Of a stretch of 64,000 bases of DNA, positions 37,382 through 45,958 are shown one piece after another. Each line of letters begins with the position of its first letter. Position 1 is the stretch's first letter. The position numbers and the translations under genes are program-made. The notes beneath the pieces were generated by a model that saw only the letters and a list, made by a program, of their open reading frames with translations, had not been told where the DNA came from and searched no databases. Source of the stretch: Gordonia hongkongensis (GTDB lineage: Bacteria > Actinomycetota > Actinomycetes > Mycobacteriales > Mycobacteriaceae); contig NZ_CP095552.1 in assembly GCF_023078355.1 (NCBI RefSeq), positions 1,984,001-2,048,000 of the forward strand, read 5' to 3'.

Positions 37382-38065
37382 ATGTGCGCGGTGTCGGTGA
37401 TCAACGGCAAGACGATCAGCGGCGAGACGACCGGCGACGACGGAGGTGACCACCGGCGCGCGCCGCACAAGCGCACGCGCATGAGTCCCGAGGCACGTCG
37501 TGACCAGCTCATCGACTACGGGCTCGCGATGGTCAGGGACCGGCCGTTGGAGGAGATCACGATCGACGCGATCGCCGATGCCGCCGGGGTGTCGCGCGCC
37601 CTGCTGTTCCACTACTTCGCGTCGAAGCAGGAGTTCCACGTCGCGATCGCACAGGCCCAGGCCGACCGGATGCTCGCCCGCACCGAGCCGGACGAGTCCC
37701 TCGGCGACCCGATCGCCATCCTCTCGGCATCGATGGCCGCGTTCGTCGACTACGTGAGCGAGAACCGCACCGCCTACACCGCGCTGATCCGCGGGGCCTC
37801 GAGTTCGGACGCCGCGATGCGCGAGGTCTTCGACCGCACCCGGGAGGTGATGGTCGCCCGCGTGCTCGACCACGCACCCGTGTTCGGGGTCGAGGTGACC
37901 CCGGTCGTCGTGATGAGCGTGCACGGCTGGATCGCGTTCGTCGAGGAGACGACGATCCGCTGGCTCACCGCCGAGCCGGTCGACGCCGAAGCGCTCACCC
38001 GGGACGAACTGCTCGCCCTGATCACCGCCGCGCTTCCCGCCCTCGCGGCGGCGACGATCCAGTAA
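37382..38065 (+). CDS. TetR-family transcriptional regulator
   Basis: This protein of about 227 residues has an N-terminal helix-turn-helix (ITIDAIADAAGVSRALLFHYFASKQEFHVAI, about 58-90) and a ligand-binding helical domain. It is divergent from the monooxygenase-SDR operon, so local repression of that operon by an operator in the 92-base gap is likely. A start at GTG 37391 is also possible, since the region before RTRMSPEARRDQL is not conserved. Whether it also affects the glycolipid locus downstream cannot be judged. Confidence 0.9.
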   Translation: MCAVSVINGKTISGETTGDDGGDHRRAPHKRTRMSPEARRDQLIDYGLAMVRDRPLEEITIDAIADAAGVSRALLFHYFASKQEFHVAIAQAQADRMLARTEPDESLGDPIAILSASMAAFVDYVSENRTAYTALIRGASSSDAAMREVFDRTREVMVARVLDHAPVFGVEVTPVVVMSVHGWIAFVEETTIRWLTAEPVDAEALTRDELLALITAALPALAAATIQ

Positions 38066-38195
38066 AGGCCGGGGACCGGGTTCAGATCCGCTGACCGCCG
38101 ACCGGTCCCGTGCGGCGGGTGCCGGTTGGGACCGAACGACCGCGCAGGAGCAGGCCGAGACCGACCATCCCCTCGCGACCTCTCAAACCTGGTGA

Positions 38196-39614
38196 TCAGA
38201 GACCGACCACGTGCGCGGTGTCCGCGCCTCCGTCCAGCTCCTGGATGTCGTTGTCGTCGGCCGCCGCCAGTTCGACGCCCGCCCGCAGGGTACGGATCAG
38301 CTCGTCGGTGAATCGGCGGATGGTGCGGTGCGCGGTCAGCGTGTCGGGGTGCCGGGCACGCAACGCGAGTCCGTCGTCGGTGCGCGAGATCCAGAACTGC
38401 GCGTCGTCGGCGGTGGTCGCGTTCGAGATGTGGTGGGCGTCGATGGTCCGGTGTCGGTCGGCGCCGGGCAGCAGCCGGTAGTCGACATAGGACACCATGA
38501 AGATGTCCGAGCGTGTGCGACGGAGTCCGCCCATCGCCTCGATCACCTGTGGGACGGGAACCTCGCCGAGCGTGACCGCGCGACGGAGTTCGGGCCCGGT
38601 ACGCCGGATCGTCCCCAGTAGATCGCCGGTGCCCACGACCCGCAGCGGGGCATTGGTGGTGAACCATCCGACTGCGTTGCGCCATCTCTCTTCCCGTCGC
38701 GTGTGCATCGGGAACAGAAGGGGCAGTTCGGGTCCGCCGCCGCAGCGGCGCACGGCGTCGGCCATCGCGGCCAGCGTCCCGCCGAACACGCTCGCGCCGC
38801 TGCGCCGGCACAACTCGGCGAACTGCTCCGTCTCCCGCCGGCCGAGGAGTGCGCGCACCTCGGTGGCCTGTGGCGCGGTGGCGCCGGGTTCGACCCCGAG
38901 ATCCAGCGGGAAGGTGGGCAGTGTGCCGTCCCGGTCGTCGAAGAACCGGAGCCACCGGCGCATCCGCGGGTCGGACAGTGCGACCGGGGGCGCTGTTGAC
39001 TCCGCGGCGCAGAAGTCGACGAAACTCCCGCTCATCGCCAGGGTGGAGGGATCGAAAAGCTCGCCGTGGAAACGGAATCCGTCGTACAACCGGTGCAGGT
39101 CGTCGATGACGATGGAGATCGAGTAGGCATCCACATGGCAGTGGTCGAATCCGCAGATGATCGTCGACGCGTCGTCGCGGTCGATCGCCGCGAACAGGAA
39201 CGCGGGGTAACCGAAGGGATGGCACGCGCGATCGAGGGTGTCGCGAAGCCGGTCGCGTAGGACGGTGTCGGCGGTCGTGTCGACCACGCTGCCGAGGTGC
39301 AGGACGAGGTCGTCCGGATCGTAAGCGTGTCGCCGGATTCCCGTGGGACCCGCCGAGAACGACGACCGCAGGGTGCCGTGCCGGGCGATGAGCGCCCGGT
39401 AGGCGGACCCGAGCGCCGCACGGTCCACGCGCCCGCGGACGGTGAACGCGGCGGCCAGCCACGTACTCGAGTCACCGGCCGTGGCCAGGTGCACGGTCTG
39501 GTTGAACGACGGTGGTACGTCGGACATCTCGGGCCGGGCGGCCGAGACGTCCACGGTCCAGGTCAACAGCTCGCCGGCGGGTGGGTGGTAGCGATCGATG
39601 GTGGTGACGTGCAC
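38196..39614 (-). CDS. Condensation-domain (PapA-like) acyltransferase 1
   Basis: This 472-residue CoA- or carrier-dependent acyltransferase belongs to the superfamily of PapA proteins and NRPS condensation domains. The catalytic HxxxD is at H158-D162 (DHCHVDAYS). Family members esterify trehalose, glycolipids or polyketide alcohols. RMRRWLRFF and the later VSYVDYRLLPGADRH are shared with the other two minus-strand paralogues. It starts six bases after acyltransferase 2 and is the last gene of a three-gene operon. The substrate is inferred to be a glycolipid from the neighbours. Confidence 0.87.
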   Translation of the reverse strand: MHVTTIDRYHPPAGELLTWTVDVSAARPEMSDVPPSFNQTVHLATAGDSSTWLAAAFTVRGRVDRAALGSAYRALIARHGTLRSSFSAGPTGIRRHAYDPDDLVLHLGSVVDTTADTVLRDRLRDTLDRACHPFGYPAFLFAAIDRDDASTIICGFDHCHVDAYSISIVIDDLHRLYDGFRFHGELFDPSTLAMSGSFVDFCAAESTAPPVALSDPRMRRWLRFFDDRDGTLPTFPLDLGVEPGATAPQATEVRALLGRRETEQFAELCRRSGASVFGGTLAAMADAVRRCGGGPELPLLFPMHTRREERWRNAVGWFTTNAPLRVVGTGDLLGTIRRTGPELRRAVTLGEVPVPQVIEAMGGLRRTRSDIFMVSYVDYRLLPGADRHRTIDAHHISNATTADDAQFWISRTDDGLALRARHPDTLTAHRTIRRFTDELIRTLRAGVELAAADDNDIQELDGGADTAHVVGL

Positions 39615-39620
39615 GCCCGC

Positions 39621-41117
39621 TCACGCTCCTCTGCGTAGCGCCGAGTCGGTGGGCGGGGCAGATCGCCCGGAACCGGCCGCCGGCGCCTGGATCCGCCGGT
39701 CGCCGGTGGCGGCGATGTCGGTCATGATGTCGCGTAGCCGCTCGTAGTAGGGGCGGGCCACCGACTCGGCGAACGGCGTGCCCGGGATCTGACTACCCAG
39801 GTAGAGCTCGTCGTGATCGCGATTGATCCACGCCGACGCGTTGGCCGTGCGCCCCTCCCCGGTGAACAGCGCACCGCGCCGGAAGGCCTCGCGCGAGGTG
39901 CCGGGAAACCAGCGAAAGTCGATGTACGACAACAGGTTCGGTGCGGTGATGATCGCGTCCGGGGTGGCCCCGGCGGCGGCGATGGCGGCCAGTGCGGCGG
40001 CGACCGGGACGGCGGCCAGGTCACGAGCGCGGCGACGGGCCGCATGGGCCGCCGGGATCAGCTCGGAGAACGTCGACGCGCCGGCGAGGGAGAACTCGAC
40101 CGGGGCGAAGTTGCAGAACCATCCCTGCGACGTCGCGTACCCGTCGAGCGCGGCACGCGTGTTGAACACCGTCATGCCGTAGTAGTCGTCCGCGCCGGCC
40201 AGTTCGCGGTCGGCGACGGCGATGGCGGCGTAGATGCCGTCGACGAACCGACCCCCCGCCGCCCGGCAGGCGGCGTCGAAGGCGACGATGCCGGCGCGAT
40301 CGAGCAGTGAGACCTCGACCCCGGCCACCTGCGCTGTCTCTCCCGGACTCAAGCCGAGGTCCAGTGGGAAGCGCGGCATCTGCAGGTCGTGGCGTCGGAA
40401 GATGTCCTGCCATTCCCTGGTCTGGGGCGACCCGGCCAGGTGCACGGCAGTCACCTCGGCTTCCGCGGCCGCATAGGCGAAGTAACTCCCGGCGGCCGGC
40501 GTCGCGGGGTCCGGCTCGGGGTGGCCGTGCCCGTTCGGCCGGATCAGTTCGGCGTAGATCTGCGCGATCTCGTCGAGGGCGAGGGCCTGTGAGGCGCCGT
40601 CGGAGAGCGCGTGATCGCACGCCAGGAAGATGGCGAAGCCGCCCGGGCGGCGGATGGCCCCGAAGGCGAAGCCGGGGAAGGAGTCGCTCGGGGTCTCGCG
40701 GTCGAATCGGTCGACGAGATAGGGGTGGATGTCCTCGGTGCTCGCCAGTTCGCGGTCGACGTGTGCCTCGAACTCGATGTCGGACGGGTCGACGACATGG
40801 GCGGTGACCTCTCCGTCGCGGCATTCGAACCAGGTGCGCAGCACCTCGTGTCGCCGGACGAAGAGCGTCAGGGCGGTCCCGAGTGCCACGGTGTCGAGGT
40901 CGCCGTCGATCTCCGTGCCCGATCCCAGGTATCCGCGATGAGTACGGCCCGCGGCCCGGGCCACCGCAGCACCGCGGACGTGGTTCTGGGCCAGGAAGGT
41001 CACCGGTGCGGTGTGGGCGGGAGTGGCCGCCGCGGCCTCGCGGCACGCCTCGGTCGGATCGAATCGCACGGCGGTCCCCGGTTGTGGGCGCCAGTTGCCC
41101 ATGGCCGTGATTCTCAT
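39621..41117 (-). CDS. Condensation-domain (PapA-like) acyltransferase 2
   Basis: This 498-residue paralogue has catalytic H169-D173-G174 (DHALSDGAS). Further shared features are MPRFPLDLGLSPGE, YGMTVFNTRAALDGYATSQGWFCNF and LLSYIDFRWFPG. The HxxxDG form is the usual one for PapA enzymes, unlike the HxxxDA of its two neighbours. The ATG at 41117 was chosen because homology starts at MRITAMGNW; the long open frame upstream is out-of-frame sequence of acyltransferase 3. It starts 16 bases after that gene. Confidence 0.87.
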   Translation of the reverse strand: MRITAMGNWRPQPGTAVRFDPTEACREAAAATPAHTAPVTFLAQNHVRGAAVARAAGRTHRGYLGSGTEIDGDLDTVALGTALTLFVRRHEVLRTWFECRDGEVTAHVVDPSDIEFEAHVDRELASTEDIHPYLVDRFDRETPSDSFPGFAFGAIRRPGGFAIFLACDHALSDGASQALALDEIAQIYAELIRPNGHGHPEPDPATPAAGSYFAYAAAEAEVTAVHLAGSPQTREWQDIFRRHDLQMPRFPLDLGLSPGETAQVAGVEVSLLDRAGIVAFDAACRAAGGRFVDGIYAAIAVADRELAGADDYYGMTVFNTRAALDGYATSQGWFCNFAPVEFSLAGASTFSELIPAAHAARRRARDLAAVPVAAALAAIAAAGATPDAIITAPNLLSYIDFRWFPGTSREAFRRGALFTGEGRTANASAWINRDHDELYLGSQIPGTPFAESVARPYYERLRDIMTDIAATGDRRIQAPAAGSGRSAPPTDSALRRGA

Positions 41118-41133
41118 CGGGTCCTCTCGTCGG

Positions 41134-42591
41134 TCATGCGGGGCGGGCGCCGTCGATCGCGGTGGCGCCGGCGAAGTTCGCGTGGGTGTAGGAGGACAGG
41201 GCCAGTCCGGTGCCGGTGGTGGCGAGCACTCGCAGCACTGTCGCGTAGGTCGTGACGAGGTCGCGCATGCTCGCGTCGGCGGGGTCATGGCCGGGATGCC
41301 GGGCGGACAGGGTGATCCCGCCGGGTACACGCGCGATCCAGAGGTAGACCTCGCGGTCCGACCGTGAGCCGCCCCGCAGGATCTGCGCGCGGGCCGCCTC
41401 CCATTCGGCCGCCCCGGGGACGTGGCGGATGTCGAGATACGACACCACGAACTCGGGTTCGCCGCCGCTACCGAGCAGTTCGACGATGCGCTGATAGGGG
41501 AAGGACGGCAGATGGCGCACGGCGTCGATGGCGGCCGCGGTCGCGTCGAGCGCGTCGTCGAACGTGTGGGCGGCGGTGAGGTCGACCTCGAGCGGCGCCA
41601 GACCGACATACCAGCCGACCGACCCGGCATACCGTGCCTCGGATCGGGTGTGCATCGGCATCGTGAGCCGCAGCGTGGCCCGGCCGGTGAGTGCGCGGAG
41701 GGTGACCGCGAGGGCGGCGAACACCGCGGTCTGGGTACCGTGTCCGCGCGCACGCGCCGTCGAGGTCATGAAGGTCGCCTGGTTGTCGGTGGCGACATAC
41801 TCGGAGATGCCGCGCTGGCGCGGGGTGCGCGCACGGTCCCGGGTCTGCAGGTGCGGACGGACCAGCGGGAGGTCGAAGCCCGGGGTCTCGGCGGAGCTGT
41901 CCAGAAAGGTGCGCCATTGTGCGACGACGGGGTGATCGACGGTGAGTCCGAGTCCCACCGCCCGATCGTGGACGCTGAAGTCGAGGTGGCTGCCGACCTC
42001 CGCCATCTCGGTGGACGAGCCGCGCCGTGGGGAGAGGTAGAGCCGGCGGATCTCGCTCATGCTCAACAGGATCGAGTACGCATCCATCACCACGTGGTCG
42101 GCGGCGAAGGCGACGGTGAAGCCGCGCTCGGATTCGATCGTGGCCACGATGCAGTGTGGCCACCGCGTCGGCGCGAGCCTGGTGTCGAAGACCGCGGTGA
42201 GCAGCTCGCGGACGTCGTCCCCGGAGTCGAATCCGCCGACCGCCTCGGCGTCGACGCCGAGATGCGCTCCGCCGTAGGTGCGGCGGCCGTGGTGCGGGTC
42301 GTCGGCTGTCGGGTCCGAGGTCGAGCGGAGGGCTTCGTGCCTGGTGATCCACCCGCGCAGGCAGGCATCGAAGTGCTCGTCGTCGAGATCGTCGTCGATC
42401 TCGAAAACCGCCCCGAGCCAGGAGGTCTCGTCGGAGTCGTAGGCGGTCGATCGTCGTATCGAGGCGGTCTGGTCGTAGGTGAACGGTCGCGGATCGGTGT
42501 GCCAGCCCGCGGAATCCGCGCGTGTGGTCGGTGTCCAGATCGTCACCGTCCCGGGCGGGACGGGATAGTCGGACAGTTCGGTGAACTTCAT
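41134..42591 (-). CDS. Condensation-domain (PapA-like) acyltransferase 3
   Basis: This 485-residue first gene of the three-acyltransferase operon has catalytic H166-D170 (DHVVMDAYS). N-terminal MKFTELSDYPVPPG resembles the start of mycobacterial PapA proteins. LRLTMPMHTRSEARYAGSVGWYVG and VVSYLDIRHVPG align with the other paralogues. It is divergent from the ABC transporter genes across a 592-base gap that should contain both promoters. Confidence 0.87.
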   Translation of the reverse strand: MKFTELSDYPVPPGTVTIWTPTTRADSAGWHTDPRPFTYDQTASIRRSTAYDSDETSWLGAVFEIDDDLDDEHFDACLRGWITRHEALRSTSDPTADDPHHGRRTYGGAHLGVDAEAVGGFDSGDDVRELLTAVFDTRLAPTRWPHCIVATIESERGFTVAFAADHVVMDAYSILLSMSEIRRLYLSPRRGSSTEMAEVGSHLDFSVHDRAVGLGLTVDHPVVAQWRTFLDSSAETPGFDLPLVRPHLQTRDRARTPRQRGISEYVATDNQATFMTSTARARGHGTQTAVFAALAVTLRALTGRATLRLTMPMHTRSEARYAGSVGWYVGLAPLEVDLTAAHTFDDALDATAAAIDAVRHLPSFPYQRIVELLGSGGEPEFVVSYLDIRHVPGAAEWEAARAQILRGGSRSDREVYLWIARVPGGITLSARHPGHDPADASMRDLVTTYATVLRVLATTGTGLALSSYTHANFAGATAIDGARPA

Positions 42592-43183
42592 TCGCGGTCG
42601 TCCATGCGTCGGTCATCCGTTCTCGGGCCGCGACGCCATGCCACGCCTTCGCCGGCATGGCCCCCCGGCCCATGAGTTCTGATCTGAGACATCAGGAATC
42701 GTCCGTACCCCGATGCACGCGCACGACCTTGTCCGACGACGTTCCGGAGGTCTCTCCGGTCGAACGGACCGCATCACGGCCGCCTGTGTCTGAACCGAGC
42801 CTAAGCGGTCACATCGGACATGTGCAGCGGCAGGAGTCCGTGAGCTTCATCACGGGGACGGTGTCCAGGTGTGCACGGACGCACCGTCGGTGTCGGAATC
42901 ACGCTGCGAGACAGCGGTTTTTGATCCGAATTGGGTGTTCGGCCTTGCGGTCAAGGGTGTTTCGTTGCGTTCATGTAAAGAACTCATGACGAGCGGTTGC
43001 CGCACAGGGGTGGCATCGGAGGGAATGCGCGGTCAGGCCGGGTTGCGCCGAAATGCATTGCCAGGCAGCACGGTATGCCGGGACAGGTCACATTGCGGCA
43101 CTCGGGGAGCTCACCTACCGTGGGGCCGAGCAGGGCGCCGGGAGCGGGCCCGTTCGAAGTCGACCACACGCATCGGGGGTGCC
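42592..43183. other. 592-bp divergent intergenic region of the glycolipid locus
   Basis: There is no convincing gene here; the open frame at 42657-42989 has no family features. Parts near 42915-42990 are clearly more AT-rich than the surroundings, consistent with a promoter region for the ABC operon, but I could not assign -35/-10 elements with confidence. An inverted repeat lies at 42635-42661. Confidence 0.6.
42635..42661. promoter_or_regulatory. Inverted repeat, possible operator before the acyltransferase operon
   Basis: GCCATGCC (42635-42642) and GGCATGGC (42654-42661) are perfect 8-base arms separated by 11 bases. They are 44 bases upstream of the first acyltransferase start. This could be a protein-binding site or an mRNA leader hairpin. 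Confidence 0.35.
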
Positions 43184-44185
43184 ATGTCCACGACCGTCCC
43201 GGCCATCGAGGCCCACGGTCTGACCAAGCAGTACGGCGGGACGCGTGCGGTCGACGCCGTCGACCTCCACGTACCCGCGGGCGGGGTGTTCGCCCTGCTC
43301 GGAACCAACGGTGCGGGCAAGACCACCACCGTGCGCATGCTCGCGACCTTGCTGCGCCCGGATGCCGGGGGCGCCCGGATCTTCGGGCACGACGTCGTCG
43401 CGGAGGCGACGGCGGTTCGATCGCTGATCGGGGTCACGGGGCAATATGCCTCGGTCGACGAGGATCTCACCGCTCGCGAGAACCTGATGATCTTCGGTCG
43501 CCTGATCGGGTCGTCGCGCCGCCGCGCCCGGATCCGTGCCGACGAACTGCTCGAGGAATTCGGGCTGGGGGCGGTCGCCACCCGCCGGGTGGGGCACTTC
43601 TCCGGCGGGATGCGCCGGCGCCTCGATCTCGCGGCTTCGCTGATCACCCGGCCTCGCTTGCTGTTCCTCGACGAGCCGACCACCGGACTCGACCCGCGGA
43701 CGCGGGCGCAGATGTGGCAGACGGTTCGTGAGATGGTGTCGCGCGGTTCGACCGTATTGCTGACCACCCAATATCTCGACGAGGCCGATGAACTCGCCGA
43801 TCACATCGCGGTCATGGATCGCGGCCGAGTGGTCGCCGACGGGACCGCCGACGAATTGAAAGCCGGAGTCGGCGACATGAGTGTGAAACTCGAATTGGCC
43901 GATGCGGACGATCTGATCGCCGCGGCAGAGGTGTGCGCGCCGTTCACCGCGAACGGCGAGGCAACGATCGCGCGCGGCGAGGGCATCCTCGTACTGCCCA
44001 TGTCCGACATCGACCCCCTCGCCGACATCCTCGGTGCGCTCCGCGCGCGCGGGCTCGGGCTGACCTCGGTCAACGTCGTGCGCCCGACCCTCGACGAGGT
44101 GTTCTTCGCGCTGACCGACGGGGGCGACCCCACGCGATCGGCACCGATGGCGGCACAGGCGGATTCGGCGGGAGCCCGCGCATGA
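43184..44185 (+). CDS. DrrA-type ABC transporter ATPase
   Basis: This 333-residue ATPase has Walker A GTNGAGKTT, signature FSGGMRRRLDLAAS, Walker B LLFLDEPTTGLD and H-loop TTQYLDEADELAD, followed by a C-terminal regulatory region typical of DrrA-like exporters. DrrABC exports phthiocerol dimycocerosate in M. tuberculosis; close relatives export antibiotics and glycolipids. The ATG at 43184 follows a GGGGGT ribosome site. The stop overlaps the permease start by ATGA. Confidence 0.93.
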   Translation: MSTTVPAIEAHGLTKQYGGTRAVDAVDLHVPAGGVFALLGTNGAGKTTTVRMLATLLRPDAGGARIFGHDVVAEATAVRSLIGVTGQYASVDEDLTARENLMIFGRLIGSSRRRARIRADELLEEFGLGAVATRRVGHFSGGMRRRLDLAASLITRPRLLFLDEPTTGLDPRTRAQMWQTVREMVSRGSTVLLTTQYLDEADELADHIAVMDRGRVVADGTADELKAGVGDMSVKLELADADDLIAAAEVCAPFTANGEATIARGEGILVLPMSDIDPLADILGALRARGLGLTSVNVVRPTLDEVFFALTDGGDPTRSAPMAAQADSAGARA

Positions 44186-45012
44186 CCACCGGTTCCCTGC
44201 AGCCGAGCGCACTCGCCGCCGGCGACGCCCCGGCCGAATCCCACGACCGGGTTCGGCCGACCGCCGCGGTGATGCAGTCACTCACCATGACCCATCGTGG
44301 CCTGCTGAAGATCAAACACAACCCGCAGCAGCTGTTCGACGTCATCGTGCTTCCCATCGTGTTCACGGTCATGTTCTCCTCGATCTTCGGCGGCGCGATC
44401 GCCGGGAACGTGGTGGGCTACCTGCCGCTGCTCATTCCCGGCGTACTGGTCCAGGTGTGTGTCGCGGCGTCGGTGGTCACCGGCGTCCAGCTGCGCGAGG
44501 ACCTCGATCGCGGGGTGTTCGACCGGTTCAAGTCGCTGCCGATCGCGCGCATCGCGCCGCTGGCCGGCGCACTGGTGGCCAACACGTTGCGGTATGTGGT
44601 GGCCTCGGCCATCACGGTCTGCGTCGGGGTGATCATGGGGTACCGGCCGGCGAGCCCCGTGGGGGTCGCGGTCGCCTGCGTCCTGATCGTGGTGGTGGCA
44701 TTCTCGCTGAGCTGGATCTTCGCGCTGCTCGGCGTCCTGCTCGACAAGGCGTCGACCGTCCAGGGCGTCTCGATGCTCGTGCTGATGCCGATCACCTTCG
44801 TGTCGAACGCCCTCGTCCCGATCGACACCATGCCCGGGTGGATGCAGGCCTGTGCGTCGGCGAATCCGGTCTCCCATCTCGTCACGGCGGCGCGCGGACT
44901 GGCCGCGGGCGAGGACGTGGGAACCGACATCGCCTACACGCTCGTGGGCGCGGCGGCGGTCCTCGCCGTCGTGGTGCCGGTGACCCTGCGGACCTACATG
45001 CGGCGGACCTGA
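44182..45012 (+). CDS. DrrB-type ABC-2 transporter permease
   Basis: This 276-residue ABC-2 permease has six hydrophobic segments (beginning FDVIVLPIVFTVMFSSIFGG). The conserved DRGVFDRFKSLPIAR coupling loop and the late NALVPIDTMPGWMQACASANPVSH motif are typical of DrrB. With the preceding ATPase it forms a complete exporter, presumably for the lipid made by this locus. Confidence 0.93.
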   Translation: MTTGSLQPSALAAGDAPAESHDRVRPTAAVMQSLTMTHRGLLKIKHNPQQLFDVIVLPIVFTVMFSSIFGGAIAGNVVGYLPLLIPGVLVQVCVAASVVTGVQLREDLDRGVFDRFKSLPIARIAPLAGALVANTLRYVVASAITVCVGVIMGYRPASPVGVAVACVLIVVVAFSLSWIFALLGVLLDKASTVQGVSMLVLMPITFVSNALVPIDTMPGWMQACASANPVSHLVTAARGLAAGEDVGTDIAYTLVGAAAVLAVVVPVTLRTYMRRT

Positions 45013-45051
45013 GTGTCCGCACCGAACCGATCAGCGCAAGGAGTAGCCATC

Positions 45052-45930
45052 ATGGGCACGCCGCTCACCTTCTCGGTGGTCGTCCCGGTCTTCGACGAGG
45101 AGGACACGATCGGCGACTGCCTGACCCGCCTGGCCGCACAGTTCGACCAGATCACCGAGATCGTGGTGGTGGACAACAACTCGACCGACGGCGGCCGGGC
45201 GGTGATCGATGCCTGGTGTTCGGCTGATCCCCGTGTCCGGGTGATCGACGAAGTACGACAGGGGTTGGTCTACGCGCGCAACACCGGACTCGACGCCGCG
45301 ACCGGTGATCTCATCGCCCGCATCGACGCCGACACCCGGGTGCCGCCGGACTGGGCGCGGACGATCGTGGAGTTCTTCACCGCGGATGTCCGCGGTGACT
45401 GGGCGGCCCTGTGCGGGCGAGGGGAGGCCTACGACGTGCCGCTCGCCGGCAGGTTGGACCGGTGGAAGACCCGGCTGCACCCGCTGAACAGGTTGCGGGG
45501 CGAGCAGTCCGTGTCCGAGGTGCCTGTCCTGTACGGCTCGAACATGGTGCTGCGCCGTGCGACCTGGGTGCGGATCCGGGACCGTGTCAGCATGCGCCGC
45601 AACATCTTCGAAGACGTCGATATGGGACTGTGTGTCGGTGACGCCGGGGGTCGGAACGCGTTTCTCCGCTCGCTGACCGTCGGGGTGTCACCGCGCCGGA
45701 TGGAGACCGGCATGGTGCCGTTCGTCCGCTACATGAGTTTCCTGCCGCGCACGTTCCTGCTGCACCGTCGCTTCGGGTTGGCAGCGGGTTCGGCGGCGGT
45801 GTACGTGCCCGCAATCACGGTCGCGCATGCGCTACGACTCGTCGTGTTGCGGTCCTACGACTCCCGGACCGGGCGTGTCGACCCGCGAAACCTGTTGCGG
45901 GGCGGTGGTTCCGATCGAGTCCTCCCATAG
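45052..45930 (+). CDS. Family 2 glycosyltransferase
   Basis: This 292-residue GT-A enzyme has VVVPVFDEEDTIGDC, VVDNNSTDGG and the DxD-type metal site ARIDADTRVPPDW. The acceptor side shows YGSNMVLRRATW and FEDVDMGLCVGD. There are weakly hydrophobic C-terminal helices (FGLAAGSAAVYVPAITVAHAL). The ATG at 45052 was preferred over a GTG at 45013 because AAGGAG precedes it by eight bases. It follows the exporter genes by 39 bases, so it is likely part of that operon. Confidence 0.9.
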   Translation: MGTPLTFSVVVPVFDEEDTIGDCLTRLAAQFDQITEIVVVDNNSTDGGRAVIDAWCSADPRVRVIDEVRQGLVYARNTGLDAATGDLIARIDADTRVPPDWARTIVEFFTADVRGDWAALCGRGEAYDVPLAGRLDRWKTRLHPLNRLRGEQSVSEVPVLYGSNMVLRRATWVRIRDRVSMRRNIFEDVDMGLCVGDAGGRNAFLRSLTVGVSPRRMETGMVPFVRYMSFLPRTFLLHRRFGLAAGSAAVYVPAITVAHALRLVVLRSYDSRTGRVDPRNLLRGGGSDRVLP

Positions 45931-45958
45931 GGTCGGGCGGTCGGTCGGCGTTCCGGGA

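Noticed and set aside
42657..42989. A small gene in the divergent intergenic region
   Set aside because: There is no conserved motif, composition is unlike neighbouring genes, and a start signal is lacking.
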